From Treponema sp. (GTDB lineage: Bacteria > Spirochaetota > Spirochaetia > Treponematales > Treponemataceae): a stretch of DNA of 64,000 nt. A program made the translations under genes and the position numbers. Below, one piece after another: positions 8,360 through 16,888 of the stretch (position 1 is the stretch's first letter; the number at the start of each line of letters is the position of its first letter). The notes beneath the pieces were generated by a model. The model did not search any database, was not told where the DNA came from, and was given only the letters and a program-made list of their open reading frames with translations. The stretch is from positions 62,001 through 126,000 of the forward strand of contig JAFSJW010000087.1 in NCBI GenBank assembly GCA_017449265.1, given 5' to 3'.

Positions 8360-9394
8360 TTACCGACCGCGTATTTTCTTCATGAATTTTTTGTGATACC
8401 ACGCTCTGAAATCTTCAGCAAGCGTATACAAACGGTACATCACGGAGTAGGGAACATCAAAGCTGCCCGGTCTGTGGATTTCCTTTCCGCCAAAACCAGT
8501 CTTAAAAAGATACAGTCCGTGCATAGGATGTTTGTCGTCGCCTGTCGGCGGAATCCCGTAGAAATCATATATCTTTGAGCCGAATTTTTTCGCGTCACAG
8601 ATTGCAGTCCACTGCACAAGGTACGCTGGCATCAGGTTGCGCTTTTCGTTCCCGGAGCAGCCGTAGAGATAAACGGCCTCATCCTTACTGAACAGCGTTA
8701 TGATTGCAGCAAGGTCTTTTCCTTCGTGGCTTGCGATGTACAGGGTGATTTTTATCTCATCGCAGCTGCGCTCAAGTAAATCCTTGTAGTATGAAAGCGG
8801 GTGAAGCCCGATTCCGTCGCGCTCCGCAGTAGTCTTGTAAAGCTCATAGAACGAAGAAAGGTCTTGCTCAAAGCTAGCATCAGATGCGGCCACAGCCCGA
8901 ACCTGAACCCCGTGCTTATCCGCATAGCGGATATTGTACCGCCATTTTGACTTCATCGAAGAAAGAAGCTCCTCCTCGCTTTTAGACAAATCAAGAACAA
9001 CGCTGTCCGGAGGCTGGACATCCACTTTAGTCTTGACAAACCGAATTTTTTCCTTTTTTGCGATTGAAAGAAGTCCGCTCACACTCTCGTTCCGTGCCTG
9101 AACATCGTCAAAATCAAGGGGGATATCAAACCTTGCGCACAAAGTGTTTTTCGGAAGAGATGATTTTATCGCGGAGGAAAAATCATAAATCCGCCCGACA
9201 AAATCCTCATTGCTCTCTGAGTCCTTTTTCTCAGGGGCCAAAGGAATGTATGCGATTGAAAATTTCATTAATCCTAATGAAAAAGTCCTGTACAAAACAG
9301 AAACATTCTCTTTCCTGACTGATTTCCAGCCGTGGTTGCACTTAAAGTCAGCCCAGAACTGAGTCTGCTGAAATCGTTTTGAAATAGTTTCCAT
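8360..9394 (-). CDS. FemX/FemAB-family aminoacyl transferase
   Basis: This 344-residue protein has the tandem GNAT-fold architecture of FemX/FemA enzymes. These attach an amino acid from aminoacyl-tRNA to the lipid II stem peptide. Visible family marks are QTQFWADFK near the N-terminus, SMKSKWRYNIRYADKHGV in the middle, YLYGCSGNEKRNLMPAYLVQW and KIYDFYGIPP towards the end. Treponemal peptidoglycan carries ornithine and, as I recall, glycine cross-bridges, so addition of Gly is plausible but inferred. There is no signal peptide, and it acts on the cytoplasmic face. No Shine-Dalgarno is seen before the ATG; the -10 box TATGAT ends 6 bp upstream. Confidence 0.85.
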   Translation of the reverse strand: METISKRFQQTQFWADFKCNHGWKSVRKENVSVLYRTFSLGLMKFSIAYIPLAPEKKDSESNEDFVGRIYDFSSAIKSSLPKNTLCARFDIPLDFDDVQARNESVSGLLSIAKKEKIRFVKTKVDVQPPDSVVLDLSKSEEELLSSMKSKWRYNIRYADKHGVQVRAVAASDASFEQDLSSFYELYKTTAERDGIGLHPLSYYKDLLERSCDEIKITLYIASHEGKDLAAIITLFSKDEAVYLYGCSGNEKRNLMPAYLVQWTAICDAKKFGSKIYDFYGIPPTGDDKHPMHGLYLFKTGFGGKEIHRPGSFDVPYSVMYRLYTLAEDFRAWYHKKFMKKIRGR

Positions 9395-9400
9395 GAAAAA

Positions 9401-9458
9401 ATCATATCACAAGGAAAACTTTTTTCACATTCACTTTTTTGAGAATTTTCTGTAGACT
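9401..9458. promoter_or_regulatory. Divergent promoter region between the FemX-like gene and the HAD-TrmR fusion
   Basis: Plus strand: TTCACT (9430-9435), 17 bp, TAGACT (9453-9458), 11 bp before the ATG at 9470. Minus strand: GTGAAA (9428-9423), 16 bp, TATGAT (9406-9401), 6 bp before the ATG at 9394. Both predict 5' ends within a few bases of the start codons, and neither gene has a Shine-Dalgarno sequence. Confidence 0.4.
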
Positions 9459-9469
9459 ACAGTAATTTT

Positions 9470-10789
9470 ATGACAGAACTGTATATTTTTGATTGCGACG
9501 GAGTTATAATCGATTCGGGCGAGGACATTGCGGAAGCCGTGAACGAAACTTTCCGTCATTTCGGATACTGGCCCGTTCCTACGGAAAAAATCATTTCGTT
9601 CATCGGAAACGGAGCCAGAACTCTTATCATCAGGGCTTTGAAATTCTCCACGAAAAATCATTTTGACGAGTCCAAGACAGAAAAACTCGCCGAAATCATT
9701 GACTGGTACATTCAATATTACTATGCGCACCCAATCGTAAAAACAAGGCTTTATGCAGGAATCAAAAATTTTCTTCGCGTCCTGAAAGAAAAAAACAAAA
9801 AAGTCGCCATGCTCACGAACAAGCCTGAGAAAATAGCCAGAAAAATCCTTGAGCAGCTTGATGTTCTACAGCACTTTGATTTTATAGTCGCACCAGAAAC
9901 CACAGATGACAACGGCAAGAAGATAAATCAAAAGCCAAGCCCTGACGGAATTCAGTTCGCGCTCAGAAAAATCAACGAAAAATATGGGATTTCGCTTGCA
10001 AAAGAAAATGTGATAATGATTGGCGACAGCAAAGTTGACATTCAGGCCGGAAAATCGTTCGGCTGCAAGACTGTGGCATGTAGGGGAGGGCTTGGCAACA
10101 CCGAGGAGCTTCTTTCCGAAAACGCTGATTTCTGTTTTTCGGTGGCAAGCGAGCTTGAGAAATTCATAGACATTCTGTCGGAAGATGACAGGGAGCAGAC
10201 TTCGATGCAAAAATTCGCTCTCAAGAACGAAGTCCCGATTATGCAGGACGAAAGCTCCGGCTTCATCTGCGACTACATTCTGAAAAACAACGCCAAGCGA
10301 ATTCTTGAGATTGGGACTGCAATCGGATATTCATCGGTAAAATTCGCAAAGCTCCGAGACGACATACAGGTAACGACGATTGAGATTGACCCGGAGAGGT
10401 TCGCCGCCGCAAAACGCAACTTTGAGGCGGCAGGGCTTTCGGACAGAATCGAAATCATATTCGGGGACGCACTTACAGAGGAAATACAAGGCAAATTCGA
10501 TGTTATTTTCATTGATGCCGCAAAAGCCCAGTACATCAAATTCTTTGAGAAATTCAAATCAAATTTGTCAGAAAACGGCGTAATAATCAGCGACAACCTT
10601 TCTTTTCACGGAATGGTCGAAGATTTGAGTCTGACGCACAATTACAGCACAATCAAACTCGTAAAAAAAATCAGGAAATACATTGAATTCCTGAAAGGAA
10701 ACAAAGACTTTGAAACAGAATTTTTCAAAGTAGGGGACGGCATTTCTGTTTCAAAAAAAAATAGACAAAATAAAATAAAAAGGCTATAA
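9470..10789 (+). CDS. Fusion of HAD phosphatase and TrmR-type O-methyltransferase
   Basis: One 439-residue frame carries two enzymes. Residues 1-235 are a phosphoglycolate-phosphatase-like HAD hydrolase: motif I FDCDG (D8/D10), motif II T116-N117, motif III K155, motif IV GDSKVD (D186, D190). Residues 240-435 are a class I SAM methyltransferase of the CCoAOMT/TrmR (YrrM) type: SAM loop LEIGTAIGYSS (279-289), the FIDAAK motif (347-352), and ISDNLSFHG. TrmR methylates 5-hydroxyuridine at the tRNA wobble base. All key residues are present in both halves, and I see no frameshift at the junction. Joint function is unknown. Confidence 0.88.
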   Translation: MTELYIFDCDGVIIDSGEDIAEAVNETFRHFGYWPVPTEKIISFIGNGARTLIIRALKFSTKNHFDESKTEKLAEIIDWYIQYYYAHPIVKTRLYAGIKNFLRVLKEKNKKVAMLTNKPEKIARKILEQLDVLQHFDFIVAPETTDDNGKKINQKPSPDGIQFALRKINEKYGISLAKENVIMIGDSKVDIQAGKSFGCKTVACRGGLGNTEELLSENADFCFSVASELEKFIDILSEDDREQTSMQKFALKNEVPIMQDESSGFICDYILKNNAKRILEIGTAIGYSSVKFAKLRDDIQVTTIEIDPERFAAAKRNFEAAGLSDRIEIIFGDALTEEIQGKFDVIFIDAAKAQYIKFFEKFKSNLSENGVIISDNLSFHGMVEDLSLTHNYSTIKLVKKIRKYIEFLKGNKDFETEFFKVGDGISVSKKNRQNKIKRL

Positions 10790-10790
10790 T
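10762..10790 (+). promoter_or_regulatory. Promoter of the lipoprotein gene, inside the end of the fusion gene
   Basis: TAGACA, 17 bp, TATAAT. The -10 box overlaps the upstream stop codon and ends 7 bp before the ATG at 10798. There is no Shine-Dalgarno, so a leaderless start is predicted. Confidence 0.6.
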
Positions 10791-10797
10791 TCTATTG

Positions 10798-11394
10798 ATG
10801 AAAAAAATCCTCCTTGCGGTTATGCTTTTTTCTATTCTATTTTTTTCCTGCTCAAAACGGAATGTTATTTCTGAGGCGGAGCAAATCTCAACGCTAAAAA
10901 GCCTGAGCGAGAAAAAAATCAAAGAGGTCTATTGGACAGATCAAATCGAAAGCGGACGGTTGCAGGAGAACATATCAAAAATTCCAGGCATCGCATCTGA
11001 TTTGCGCGTTTCGCCAATAATGGTTCTTATCTCGCAGAACCAGAACACGCCTATTTACCCGGTTTATTCAGATTTCGGCTCGCTGGACATCTCGTCTTTG
11101 CCAGAAAACATTCTCTCAATTGTGGAGAATTTTTCAAAAGCAATAATAAGCGGGGAAGATGCGGACGGATTCATGGTTAAGTCAAATCTGTTCAACCTTG
11201 CTTTTTTCTACGAAGATATGCGCGGCTCAGGCAGGCTGAATTTTACGGATTATTTGATTGGTGAGCCTTTCGGCTCGGGCGATGAATACGAAGTCCCGGT
11301 ACGGCTTTATTCTTCATCATCAAAAACAGATATACGCCTTTTCCTAGTGCAAGAGAACGGCGCATGGAAGATTGACCAAATTCAGTTCAAGTGA
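10798..11394 (+). CDS. Putative lipoprotein, unknown function
   Basis: This is a 198-residue protein. I use the ATG at 10798 rather than the TTG one codon upstream. MKKILLAVMLFSILFFSC is a lipoprotein signal peptide with a relaxed spirochaetal lipobox (LFFSC) and Cys18 as the likely lipidated residue. The mature part has no motif I recognise. The end (YSSSSKTDIRLFLVQENGAWKIDQIQF) resembles the strand-rich finish of NTF2-like or DUF4878-like lipoproteins, but this is weak. A short hypothetical gene follows 9 bp later. Confidence 0.7.
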   Translation: MKKILLAVMLFSILFFSCSKRNVISEAEQISTLKSLSEKKIKEVYWTDQIESGRLQENISKIPGIASDLRVSPIMVLISQNQNTPIYPVYSDFGSLDISSLPENILSIVENFSKAIISGEDADGFMVKSNLFNLAFFYEDMRGSGRLNFTDYLIGEPFGSGDEYEVPVRLYSSSSKTDIRLFLVQENGAWKIDQIQFK

Positions 11395-11403
11395 GAAAAA
11401 AAA

Positions 11404-11868
11404 ATGAATGGCTGCGCAACAATCCTATATGGAAATTCAAAGACCGAATGTGTTTTCGATGAAATAGACCCGTCTGTTCTGAATATAGACGAACTTTTCG
11501 TAAAAAACATCGCAGAAATATCGCTTTTCTCAGATTTTGCCCAGGAGAGGAACATAGCGGCCTATTATCTGTACTCGAAACAAACCGATTCTCAGGAAAA
11601 AAAAGATAATGTTCCGAAAATCCTTTTCATAAATCAGGAAAAAATCATTTTCGGCTGCAAGAAAAATGATTTTCCGTTCGTGCAAAATTCCGAGTATATG
11701 ATTGAGCTTTCTTTTCCACTGAAAATCGCAGGCCCAATAAAGACAAGGAAAATATTTGCGGCGTTCGTAGTTGAGCGCGTTTTCAATGAAGAGGAAAAAT
11801 CCTGCATAATATGCAGAATCTCGCGCGTAAAACAAGAGGACATCCGCTTTCTGGAGGAAAGGGCCTAA
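11404..11868 (+). CDS. Hypothetical protein, possible PilZ-like fold
   Basis: This 154-residue soluble protein has no signal peptide or membrane helix. The segment FPLKIAGPIKTRKIFAAFVVERVF, followed by ICRISRVKQEDIRFLEE, has the rhythm of a PilZ beta-barrel ending. The RxxxR and D/NxSxxG c-di-GMP motifs are not clearly present, so I do not assign the family. It lies 9 bp after the lipoprotein gene, probably in one transcript. Its stop codon overlaps that of the convergent AI-2E gene by 4 bp, leaving no room for a terminator. Confidence 0.6.
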   Translation: MNGCATILYGNSKTECVFDEIDPSVLNIDELFVKNIAEISLFSDFAQERNIAAYYLYSKQTDSQEKKDNVPKILFINQEKIIFGCKKNDFPFVQNSEYMIELSFPLKIAGPIKTRKIFAAFVVERVFNEEEKSCIICRISRVKQEDIRFLEERA

Positions 11869-12950
11869 TTCTTCTTGCTCCCGAGAAAAATTGCGATTGG
11901 GTGCAAAAACGAAATGTTCTCGCAAACGATTTTTACGATTACTGTGAGCGGAACTGACAGGATAAGCCCCACAAAGCCCCACAGCCACCCCCAAAGAGAA
12001 AGGCTTACAAGAATGACGAAAGGCGAAAGCCCCAGATTTTCGCCCTCGATTTTAGGCTCCACCACATTTCCGATGACCATGTTTACAATAAGAACAGATA
12101 TTGTGACAAACACAATCGGGAAGGGCGAAGGATAAAACTGAATCAACGAGAACAATACAGTTACTGCCCAGGAAATAATCGAGCCGAAGGTGGGGATAAA
12201 ATTCATTATGAACGCGATGAATCCCCATACGAGAGGGAAGTCCATGCCCACCGTCAGAGATGCCAAGAAAACGAAAATGCCCGTAAGAATCGAAACCAGA
12301 AATTTTATCGAAATGTAGCGCGTAACTTCGGACACAATCTTTATGATCATGCGCTCCATTCTTATTCGGTTCTTGCGCGTAAGAGCAAGGACAATCTTCT
12401 TGTTCATAAGGTTCATCTCGGCAAGAAGGAAAATCGAGAACAAAATGACTATGAAAAGCGACTTGAAAAAAGAGTATAAAAACCCCGTGAATCCGACAGC
12501 GAATTTTTTCAGAGTAGGGAAAAAGTCAAAAATCTCCTGGACATTCTCAAAAAAGCTCAGGTTCTTGTCAAACTGAAAGAAAGTAAGATATTTTGAATCC
12601 GACTCCATTATTGCGTAAATCGCTTTCTCGTATATAGCTGAAAAACGCTCCTGATACTGCGGAATAGACGCGATGATTGATTTTACGCTCGCAAACAGGA
12701 TATTCGAAAGTCCGAAGAACAATCCAAAGAACAATGTGTAGATGATTATGGTTCCAAGAAAAAAAGGAACTTTGAGTTTTCTGTGTACTTTGTTTATCAG
12801 CGGAAAAAACAAAAACGCAAGAAGAACGGCGACAACTATCGGCTGAAGCACCGATGACAATAGCTTAAGGATTGTGAAGCCCGTCACCACGCCTAAAAAA
12901 AGGAGTATGAAGCAAATTAACTTTAGCCAGTAGCTGTCGTTTTTTTCCAT
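11865..12950 (-). CDS. AI-2E (PerM/YdiK) family transporter
   Basis: This is a 361-residue integral membrane protein. It has hydrophobic pairs at the N-terminus (FILLFLGVVTGFTILKLL, VVAVLLAFLFFPLI), a soluble stretch, then four or more helices including the family region PLVWGFIAFIMNFIPTFGSI and the GNVVEPKIEG motif. Members are implicated in AI-2 export or Na+/H+ antiport. Treponemes are not known to need AI-2 export, so the substrate is open. It starts 4 bp after the serS stop codon and should be cotranscribed. Confidence 0.88.
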   Translation of the reverse strand: MEKNDSYWLKLICFILLFLGVVTGFTILKLLSSVLQPIVVAVLLAFLFFPLINKVHRKLKVPFFLGTIIIYTLFFGLFFGLSNILFASVKSIIASIPQYQERFSAIYEKAIYAIMESDSKYLTFFQFDKNLSFFENVQEIFDFFPTLKKFAVGFTGFLYSFFKSLFIVILFSIFLLAEMNLMNKKIVLALTRKNRIRMERMIIKIVSEVTRYISIKFLVSILTGIFVFLASLTVGMDFPLVWGFIAFIMNFIPTFGSIISWAVTVLFSLIQFYPSPFPIVFVTISVLIVNMVIGNVVEPKIEGENLGLSPFVILVSLSLWGWLWGFVGLILSVPLTVIVKIVCENISFLHPIAIFLGSKKN

Positions 12951-12954
12951 GTTT

Positions 12955-14280
12955 TTACTTTGACGGCTTGTATACAGGCGACTTCACATCTTTCTTCGGA
13001 CCGATTTTGTCGAATCCGCAGATTGGGCGCAAAGCCTCCGGAACAGTCACGCTTCCGTCCTCATTCTGATAGTTCTCAAGAATTGCAAGCATAGCGCGCC
13101 CAACGGCAATCGCAGTACCGTTAAGCATATGAACATACTTGTTCTTTCCGTCGTCATCATGGTATTTCACATTCAGGCGGCGCGCCTGATAATCAGTGCA
13201 GTTTGAAGTTGAAGTGACCTCGCCGTAGTCACCGTCAGGATGCTCCTCGTTCGCGCGTCCTGGCATCCATGCCTCCAAATCCCACTTACGGTAAGCTGGC
13301 GCACCAAGGTCGCCCGTGCAGGTGTCAACGACATGGAACGGAATGCCAAGACCTGTGAAAATCTCCTCCTCAATAAGACGGAGCTTTTCGTGAATCTCAT
13401 CGCTCTGCTCAGGAAGGCAGTACACGAACATTTCAACTTTGTCGAACTGATGTACGCGGTACAAGCCCTTTGAGAACTGACCCGCACCGCCAGCCTCACG
13501 GCGGAAGCAGTGCGAAAGGCCACAGTAGTAAAGTGGCAGCGCAGACTTGTCAAGAATCTCGCCGGAATGGAAACCGCCCAGCGTAATTTCGGCAGTGGCA
13601 ACAAGGCAAGTGCCCTCTTCCTCAATCGCATATACATTCGACTCGTTTCCGCGCGGATTGAAACCGATACCTTTGAGAATTTCTTCTTTTGCCACATCAG
13701 GCGTGATGAACATAGTGAAGCCATGCTTGCGAAGAATGTTCAGCGCGTACATAATCAGGGCTTCCTCCAAGAATACGGCCTCGTTCTTGAGATAGTAGAA
13801 CTTCGGACCGGAAACTTTCGTTCCGCGCTCAAAGTCGATAATATCAAGCTCTTCGCCAAGCTGAACATGATCTTTCGGCTTGAAGTCAAATTTGCGCGGA
13901 GTGCCGACTTTTTTAACCTCAAGATTCTCCGTGTCAAGTTTCCCGATTGGCGTTTTCGGATGGCACATATTCGGAATCTGCCTGCCTGCCTCGTCCAGCT
14001 TAGTCTCAACCTCGGAAAGTTCCTTCTCGGTATTTGCGACATCCTCTTTTATCTGCTTTCCTTCCTCAATATATTTGGCGCGAGTCTGGGCATCGAGCTT
14101 TCCTTTCATGGAAGCCGCGTTTGCATTGCGTTTCTGCTGCAAGTTCTGCAACTTTGTAGTAAGAGCCGTCCGCTCATCAAAAAGCTTAACGACCAAATCC
14201 GCATCAGCAGTCATATTCCTGTTGATGATGTTCTTCTTGACCTCATCAAGATGTTCTTTAATAAACCTATAATCCAACAT
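12955..14280 (-). CDS. serS: Seryl-tRNA synthetase
   Basis: This class II synthetase of 441 residues charges tRNA-Ser. The N-terminal coiled-coil tRNA arm spans about residues 30-110 (KLQNLQQKRNANAASMKGK). The serine-site TAEI segment (VATAEITLGG), motif 2 (FRREAGGAG) and motif 3 (LNGTAIAVGRAMLAILENYQ) are all present. The start ATG at 14280 follows an AGGAG sequence. It sits between the SIMPL lipoprotein (20 bp) and the AI-2E gene (4 bp). Confidence 0.97.
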   Translation of the reverse strand: MLDYRFIKEHLDEVKKNIINRNMTADADLVVKLFDERTALTTKLQNLQQKRNANAASMKGKLDAQTRAKYIEEGKQIKEDVANTEKELSEVETKLDEAGRQIPNMCHPKTPIGKLDTENLEVKKVGTPRKFDFKPKDHVQLGEELDIIDFERGTKVSGPKFYYLKNEAVFLEEALIMYALNILRKHGFTMFITPDVAKEEILKGIGFNPRGNESNVYAIEEEGTCLVATAEITLGGFHSGEILDKSALPLYYCGLSHCFRREAGGAGQFSKGLYRVHQFDKVEMFVYCLPEQSDEIHEKLRLIEEEIFTGLGIPFHVVDTCTGDLGAPAYRKWDLEAWMPGRANEEHPDGDYGEVTSTSNCTDYQARRLNVKYHDDDGKNKYVHMLNGTAIAVGRAMLAILENYQNEDGSVTVPEALRPICGFDKIGPKKDVKSPVYKPSK

Positions 14281-14300
14281 TTTTAGAAAACTCCTAAAAC

Positions 14301-15023
14301 CTAGTTTAATTCATAAGTGGCATTTATGTTTACCGTGACCGTCGTTTTTCCGCCAGAAATCGGAGTCGGAGCAGCCTCTTCATCCGCATCCATAGCCATA
14401 TTCGCAGATTTCATCATAACTGCTCGCGGAAAGTTCGAGTTCTGCTGCTCAGAAATCTCAAGAACTTTTCCGAGCCTTGCGCCGCTCGTTCCCGCAATCA
14501 ACGTGGCATTCTCAAAAGCCTGCTGAACGGCAAGCGTCCGTGCCTGCTTTACGGCAAGCTCCGTGTTCGTAACTCCGTACTGGATATTTGAAAACTGGTT
14601 TGCCCCAGCTGCCAAAGCAGTGTCAATAACTTCACTTACTTTGTCCATATCCCTCACAACGATTTTTATCTGGTTCGTGACGATGTAATCGCCAGGAACT
14701 GATTTTCCGTTGACATAAGAATTCTCACGGTACACAGAAAAATTCTCCGTCGTAACGCCATCTTTATCAACGCCCTTTGAAATGACAGCCGACTGAACGG
14801 CAGACATTTTCTCGGCATTTTCTTTCGATGCCGCAGAAACTTCCATAGCCCTTGTGACAACCGAAAGAGCAATCGTGGCATTGTCAGCCTCAAGCGTAAC
14901 TGAACCTGAACCATGAACGCTCACGGTTCTTTTTGGATAATTAACCTGCTTGATTGAACAAGACGAAAACAACGCGATTGCAAGAAGTGTAACTGACACT
15001 TTTTTCAAACAGTTTCTTTTCAT
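14301..15023 (-). CDS. SIMPL/DUF541-family lipoprotein
   Basis: I start at ATG 15023 rather than the GTG four codons upstream, because AAGGGTGGG then sits at Shine-Dalgarno distance. The 240-residue product has a lipoprotein signal (MKRNCLKKVSVTLLAIALFSSC, Cys22 lipidated) followed by a DUF541/SIMPL domain: VHGSGSVTLEADNATIALSV at the start and the ATLIAGTSGARLGKVLEISEQ segment near the end. SIMPL proteins form periplasmic oligomers; their role is poorly defined. It is the upstream partner of serS in the operon. Confidence 0.87.
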   Translation of the reverse strand: MKRNCLKKVSVTLLAIALFSSCSIKQVNYPKRTVSVHGSGSVTLEADNATIALSVVTRAMEVSAASKENAEKMSAVQSAVISKGVDKDGVTTENFSVYRENSYVNGKSVPGDYIVTNQIKIVVRDMDKVSEVIDTALAAGANQFSNIQYGVTNTELAVKQARTLAVQQAFENATLIAGTSGARLGKVLEISEQQNSNFPRAVMMKSANMAMDADEEAAPTPISGGKTTVTVNINATYELN

Positions 15024-15062
15024 TATAATTCCCACCCTTAAAATTAATCCGCACTATCAATT

Positions 15063-16523
15063 TTAGCGAATATCGATGTAAAACCGCTTAAGATAAATGA
15101 CCCTCTGATTAGCTTTCTGCCACAGGCTGCTTGCAGGAAAATTCTTGACAAGCGTGTCATAGGAGTCAATTGAAGAGCGAATATTCCTTACGCTACTCTC
15201 GGATTCATAAATCTGGCCGAGAAGATAAAGAGCCTCGTCCTCCCTGTCAGTGTCCGAATTAAGATACTCCTGGGTCTGTGACAACGCGGATTCAAATTTT
15301 CCGTCAGTGAACGATTTTTTTGCATTCTCCAAAAGATTAACGCCTTTTTGAGCTGAAACCTCCGGCTCTTTGTCCTGAGGAACGACGATATTCTCCAGAG
15401 CCTTTACAGGCTGCTCGGAAGTTTTTGCCGCATTTGACGCCACGGCAGCTCCCGTTGTGTTCTCAATAACAGTCTTTACCTCGCCCCTGACCGAAGGAAC
15501 ATCTTCTTTCAGAGGCTCGGATTTTTTCACCTCCGCGCCATTACTCTCAGGCTTGGCATTTTCAGAAAGCTCAGGCTTCTCAGAAACAGTCGGAGCCACG
15601 ACATTTTCCGCAACATCGTCAAGGTTCCGCACTGGTTTTGCCGGCACAATGTCCGCATAATTAGGAGCTGTAACCCTTGAGCCAGTTGCAGAGCTTTCGT
15701 TCTCCACAGTGACAGAAAGATAATCGTCAATATATTCGCCCGTAAGATTGTCATTTTTGTAGAAATGGAGCAAGGTTGTGCCAGGCTTTTTTGACCTGAG
15801 CGTGAACAATGTGTCTCCCTTTCCCAGCTTCCGCCCGAAAAACGTCATGTGCTTGTCAGGAGAGTCCTCCCCAATATACGCCCATCCGCCGCCCGCATAA
15901 ACGACATCAAGGTACTGATTGTTCTTTATAGTCACAGAGCGCGAAGGAACAATCCGATTTGTCTCCTCCGCATTTTCCTCAGGCTGCCCAGCTTCAGAAG
16001 CGATTTTATCATCCGAAAGATCCTCGGCTTTTTTCTCCTCGGAAGCCGCCGAAATCACGGAAGGAGCTTGTGGAACAGAAGCAGGCTCCGGGGCAGCTTC
16101 TTCCGTGTCCTTAGCCGCAACCTGAATTTCTGGCTTTACGGCCGGCTCAGGAACTTCCGTTTTCTCCGCTGCAGGCTTTGGGGTCGGCTCGCTTGCATTA
16201 GGAACGATGACTGTTCCCTCAGAGTCCACCGTTATAACTTTAGCCTCGATTTTCTCAAGCTCCTCAAGGACGACTTCTTCCTCGGGAGTAGATTTTGCCT
16301 GATTAGTAGTCGGAGCGGCCTCAGATTCTTTCTCGAAATTGATATTCCCGATTTTTTCCAGCTGAGGCTCATCGATTTCAGGCAAAGGCAAGGCTTCCGA
16401 AGTCACCTTCGTCTCCTGACCTTCGTTTTCAAAGACAGTCGTTAAACTCCCATGAGATGACGCAGTTTCGCCAAATGCTAAAACTGTTGTCGAACAAATA
16501 ACTGCAGCTAAAACTTTTTTCAC
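15063..16523 (-). CDS. Secreted protein with Pro/Glu-rich linker and C-terminal TPR
   Basis: This is a 486-residue exported protein: signal peptide MKKVLAAVICSTTVLAFG, then about 180 residues of Glu/Pro/Ala-rich low complexity. A compact domain follows at about 195-285 (NNQYLDVVYAGGGWAYIGE...LHFYKNDNLTGEYIDDYLSVTVE), then a second linker. A TPR region at about 400-480 (FTDGKFESALSQTQEYLNSD..EALYLLGQIYES) resembles CpoB/YbgF-type helices. I do not recognise the middle domain. Its start overlaps the preceding gene by 4 bp (ATGA). A role in envelope assembly is inferred from architecture only. Confidence 0.75.
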   Translation of the reverse strand: MKKVLAAVICSTTVLAFGETASSHGSLTTVFENEGQETKVTSEALPLPEIDEPQLEKIGNINFEKESEAAPTTNQAKSTPEEEVVLEELEKIEAKVITVDSEGTVIVPNASEPTPKPAAEKTEVPEPAVKPEIQVAAKDTEEAAPEPASVPQAPSVISAASEEKKAEDLSDDKIASEAGQPEENAEETNRIVPSRSVTIKNNQYLDVVYAGGGWAYIGEDSPDKHMTFFGRKLGKGDTLFTLRSKKPGTTLLHFYKNDNLTGEYIDDYLSVTVENESSATGSRVTAPNYADIVPAKPVRNLDDVAENVVAPTVSEKPELSENAKPESNGAEVKKSEPLKEDVPSVRGEVKTVIENTTGAAVASNAAKTSEQPVKALENIVVPQDKEPEVSAQKGVNLLENAKKSFTDGKFESALSQTQEYLNSDTDREDEALYLLGQIYESESSVRNIRSSIDSYDTLVKNFPASSLWQKANQRVIYLKRFYIDIR

Positions 16524-16885
16524 GGTGCCGCTCCTGTTATATCATCTACGATTTTATCGTTCACGGACTCAAGCTGACTTACTGCTTTCGCATCAGGATA
16601 GGTGAAAAATGTGTTCAATTCTTCATCGCTCCATTTATTTTCCGTAGTCCTGAACGGATAATAATCCTTTTCAATTATCGGCTCGTTCGGACCCATTATC
16701 TGCTCATCGGCAACAAATTCTTCAACTTCTTGCTCCTGAACTTTCGGAGGGCTGCTCTGAATGAACAAAATGACAAGCCCCAGCACAAACAAGACACATA
16801 TCAGGGCAATAATAATGAACACATGAGGCTTCTCGTTCATATAATCCGATATGTTCTCCTTGATTTCAGAAAAATCAATATCCAT
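16520..16885 (-). CDS. Single-pass membrane protein, unknown
   Basis: This 121-residue protein has one hydrophobic helix at about residues 20-43 (HVFIIIALICVLFVLGLVILFI) after a short acidic N-terminus, and an acidic outer part. It is probably anchored in the inner membrane with the C-terminus in the periplasm. It is 3 bp after smc and overlaps the next gene by 4 bp, so the three are tightly coupled. No family was recognised. Position suggests it and the TPR protein act together. Confidence 0.7.
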   Translation of the reverse strand: MDIDFSEIKENISDYMNEKPHVFIIIALICVLFVLGLVILFIQSSPPKVQEQEVEEFVADEQIMGPNEPIIEKDYYPFRTTENKWSDEELNTFFTYPDAKAVSQLESVNDKIVDDITGAAP

Positions 16886-16888
16886 GTT

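Noticed and set aside
11404..11868. PilZ domain assignment
   Set aside because: The end of the protein resembles PilZ but the RxxxR and D/NxSxxG motifs are not clear, so it stays hypothetical.
13510..14286. Plus-strand open frame (258 codons) over serS
   Set aside because: Exactly antisense to a confident synthetase gene; no family motif.
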